Part shown: positions 5,241 to 5,302 of the stretch, piece after piece | Numbering within the stretch: the stretch's first letter is position 1 | How the letters are laid out: every line of letters begins with the position of its first letter | Source of the DNA: Oligoflexia bacterium | Lineage (GTDB): Bacteria; Bdellovibrionota; UBA1018 | Assembly (NCBI GenBank): GCA_903854365.1 | Contig: CAINWE010000479.1 | Coordinates: 1-5,302, forward strand | Direction of reading: 5' to 3' | DNA length: 5,302 nucleotides | Program-made: the position numbers and the translations under genes | Notes under the pieces: model-generated | Seen by the model: the letters and a program-made list of their open reading frames with translations, nothing else | The model's database searches: none | What the model was told of the DNA's origin: nothing

Positions 5241-5302
5241 ATGAATTTTAGTGAACTATTAGCGTTAAAGGAAAATAGAAAGATCGAGCTTCAATCGAAT
5301 CC
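5241..5302 (+). CDS. N-terminus of an unidentified gene, runs off the right edge
   Basis: The ATG at 5241 has a good Shine-Dalgarno GGAG (5232-5235) 5 nt upstream. The frame stays open for the 20 codons visible, MNFSELLALKENRKIELQSN, followed by CC at the edge. The segment is hydrophilic with no signal peptide, so the product is probably cytoplasmic. There is too little to name a family. Its interest lies in the sigma-54-type promoter and the long AT-rich leader. Confidence 0.65.
   Translation, partial: MNFSELLALKENRKIELQSN

Overview
This is a chromosomal window from what looks like a free-living or predatory Gram-negative bacterium. The evidence for Gram-negative is a lipoprotein signal peptide, an exported protein with a Sec-type signal, the end of a PQQ-type beta-propeller and a good sigma-54 promoter. 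Base composition is moderate, with AT-rich intergenic regions. Several genes start with GTG or TTG behind purine-rich Shine-Dalgarno (SD) sequences. The style resembles Bdellovibrio and relatives, but that is an impression from protein style, not a demonstrated assignment. No mobile element, CRISPR array, tRNA or rRNA is visible.

Layout: (1) The C-terminal end of a PQQ-like beta-propeller protein (1-395, +) enters from the left. (2) A gene-free AT-rich stretch follows (396-613), with a 19-bp inverted repeat over a weak promoter-like sequence. (3) It leads to a small XRE-type regulator whose N-terminus carries an AT-hook-like GRP motif (614-1075, +). (4) A long hairpin with a cUUCGg tetraloop closes that gene. 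(5) Next are a six-helix UPF0016/GDT1-family membrane transporter (1218-1796, +) and an exported class I glutamine-amidotransferase-like protein of the BPL_N type (1875-2696, +), possibly one transcription unit. (6) A strong hairpin separates these from a convergent gene for a putative lipoprotein with an acidic, low-complexity linker (2782-3543, -). (7) A dyad-rich divergent promoter region of about 140 bp leads to a 12-helix MFS transporter (3682-5022, +), which ends in a perfect 14-bp stem-loop. (8) A sigma-54-type -24/-12 promoter and a long AT-rich leader precede the start of a new gene that runs off the right edge (5241-5302, +).

How the genes relate: nothing shows that the window is one functional system. 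It reads as several small, independently regulated units, with two membrane transporters, two exported proteins of unknown role and one DNA-binding regulator. The most useful signals are regulatory: the sigma-54 promoter for the truncated last gene, the palindrome upstream of the AT-hook/XRE gene (possible autoregulation), and a two-codon ORF overlapping the MFS start. I see no clear evidence of a novel defence or mobile system.
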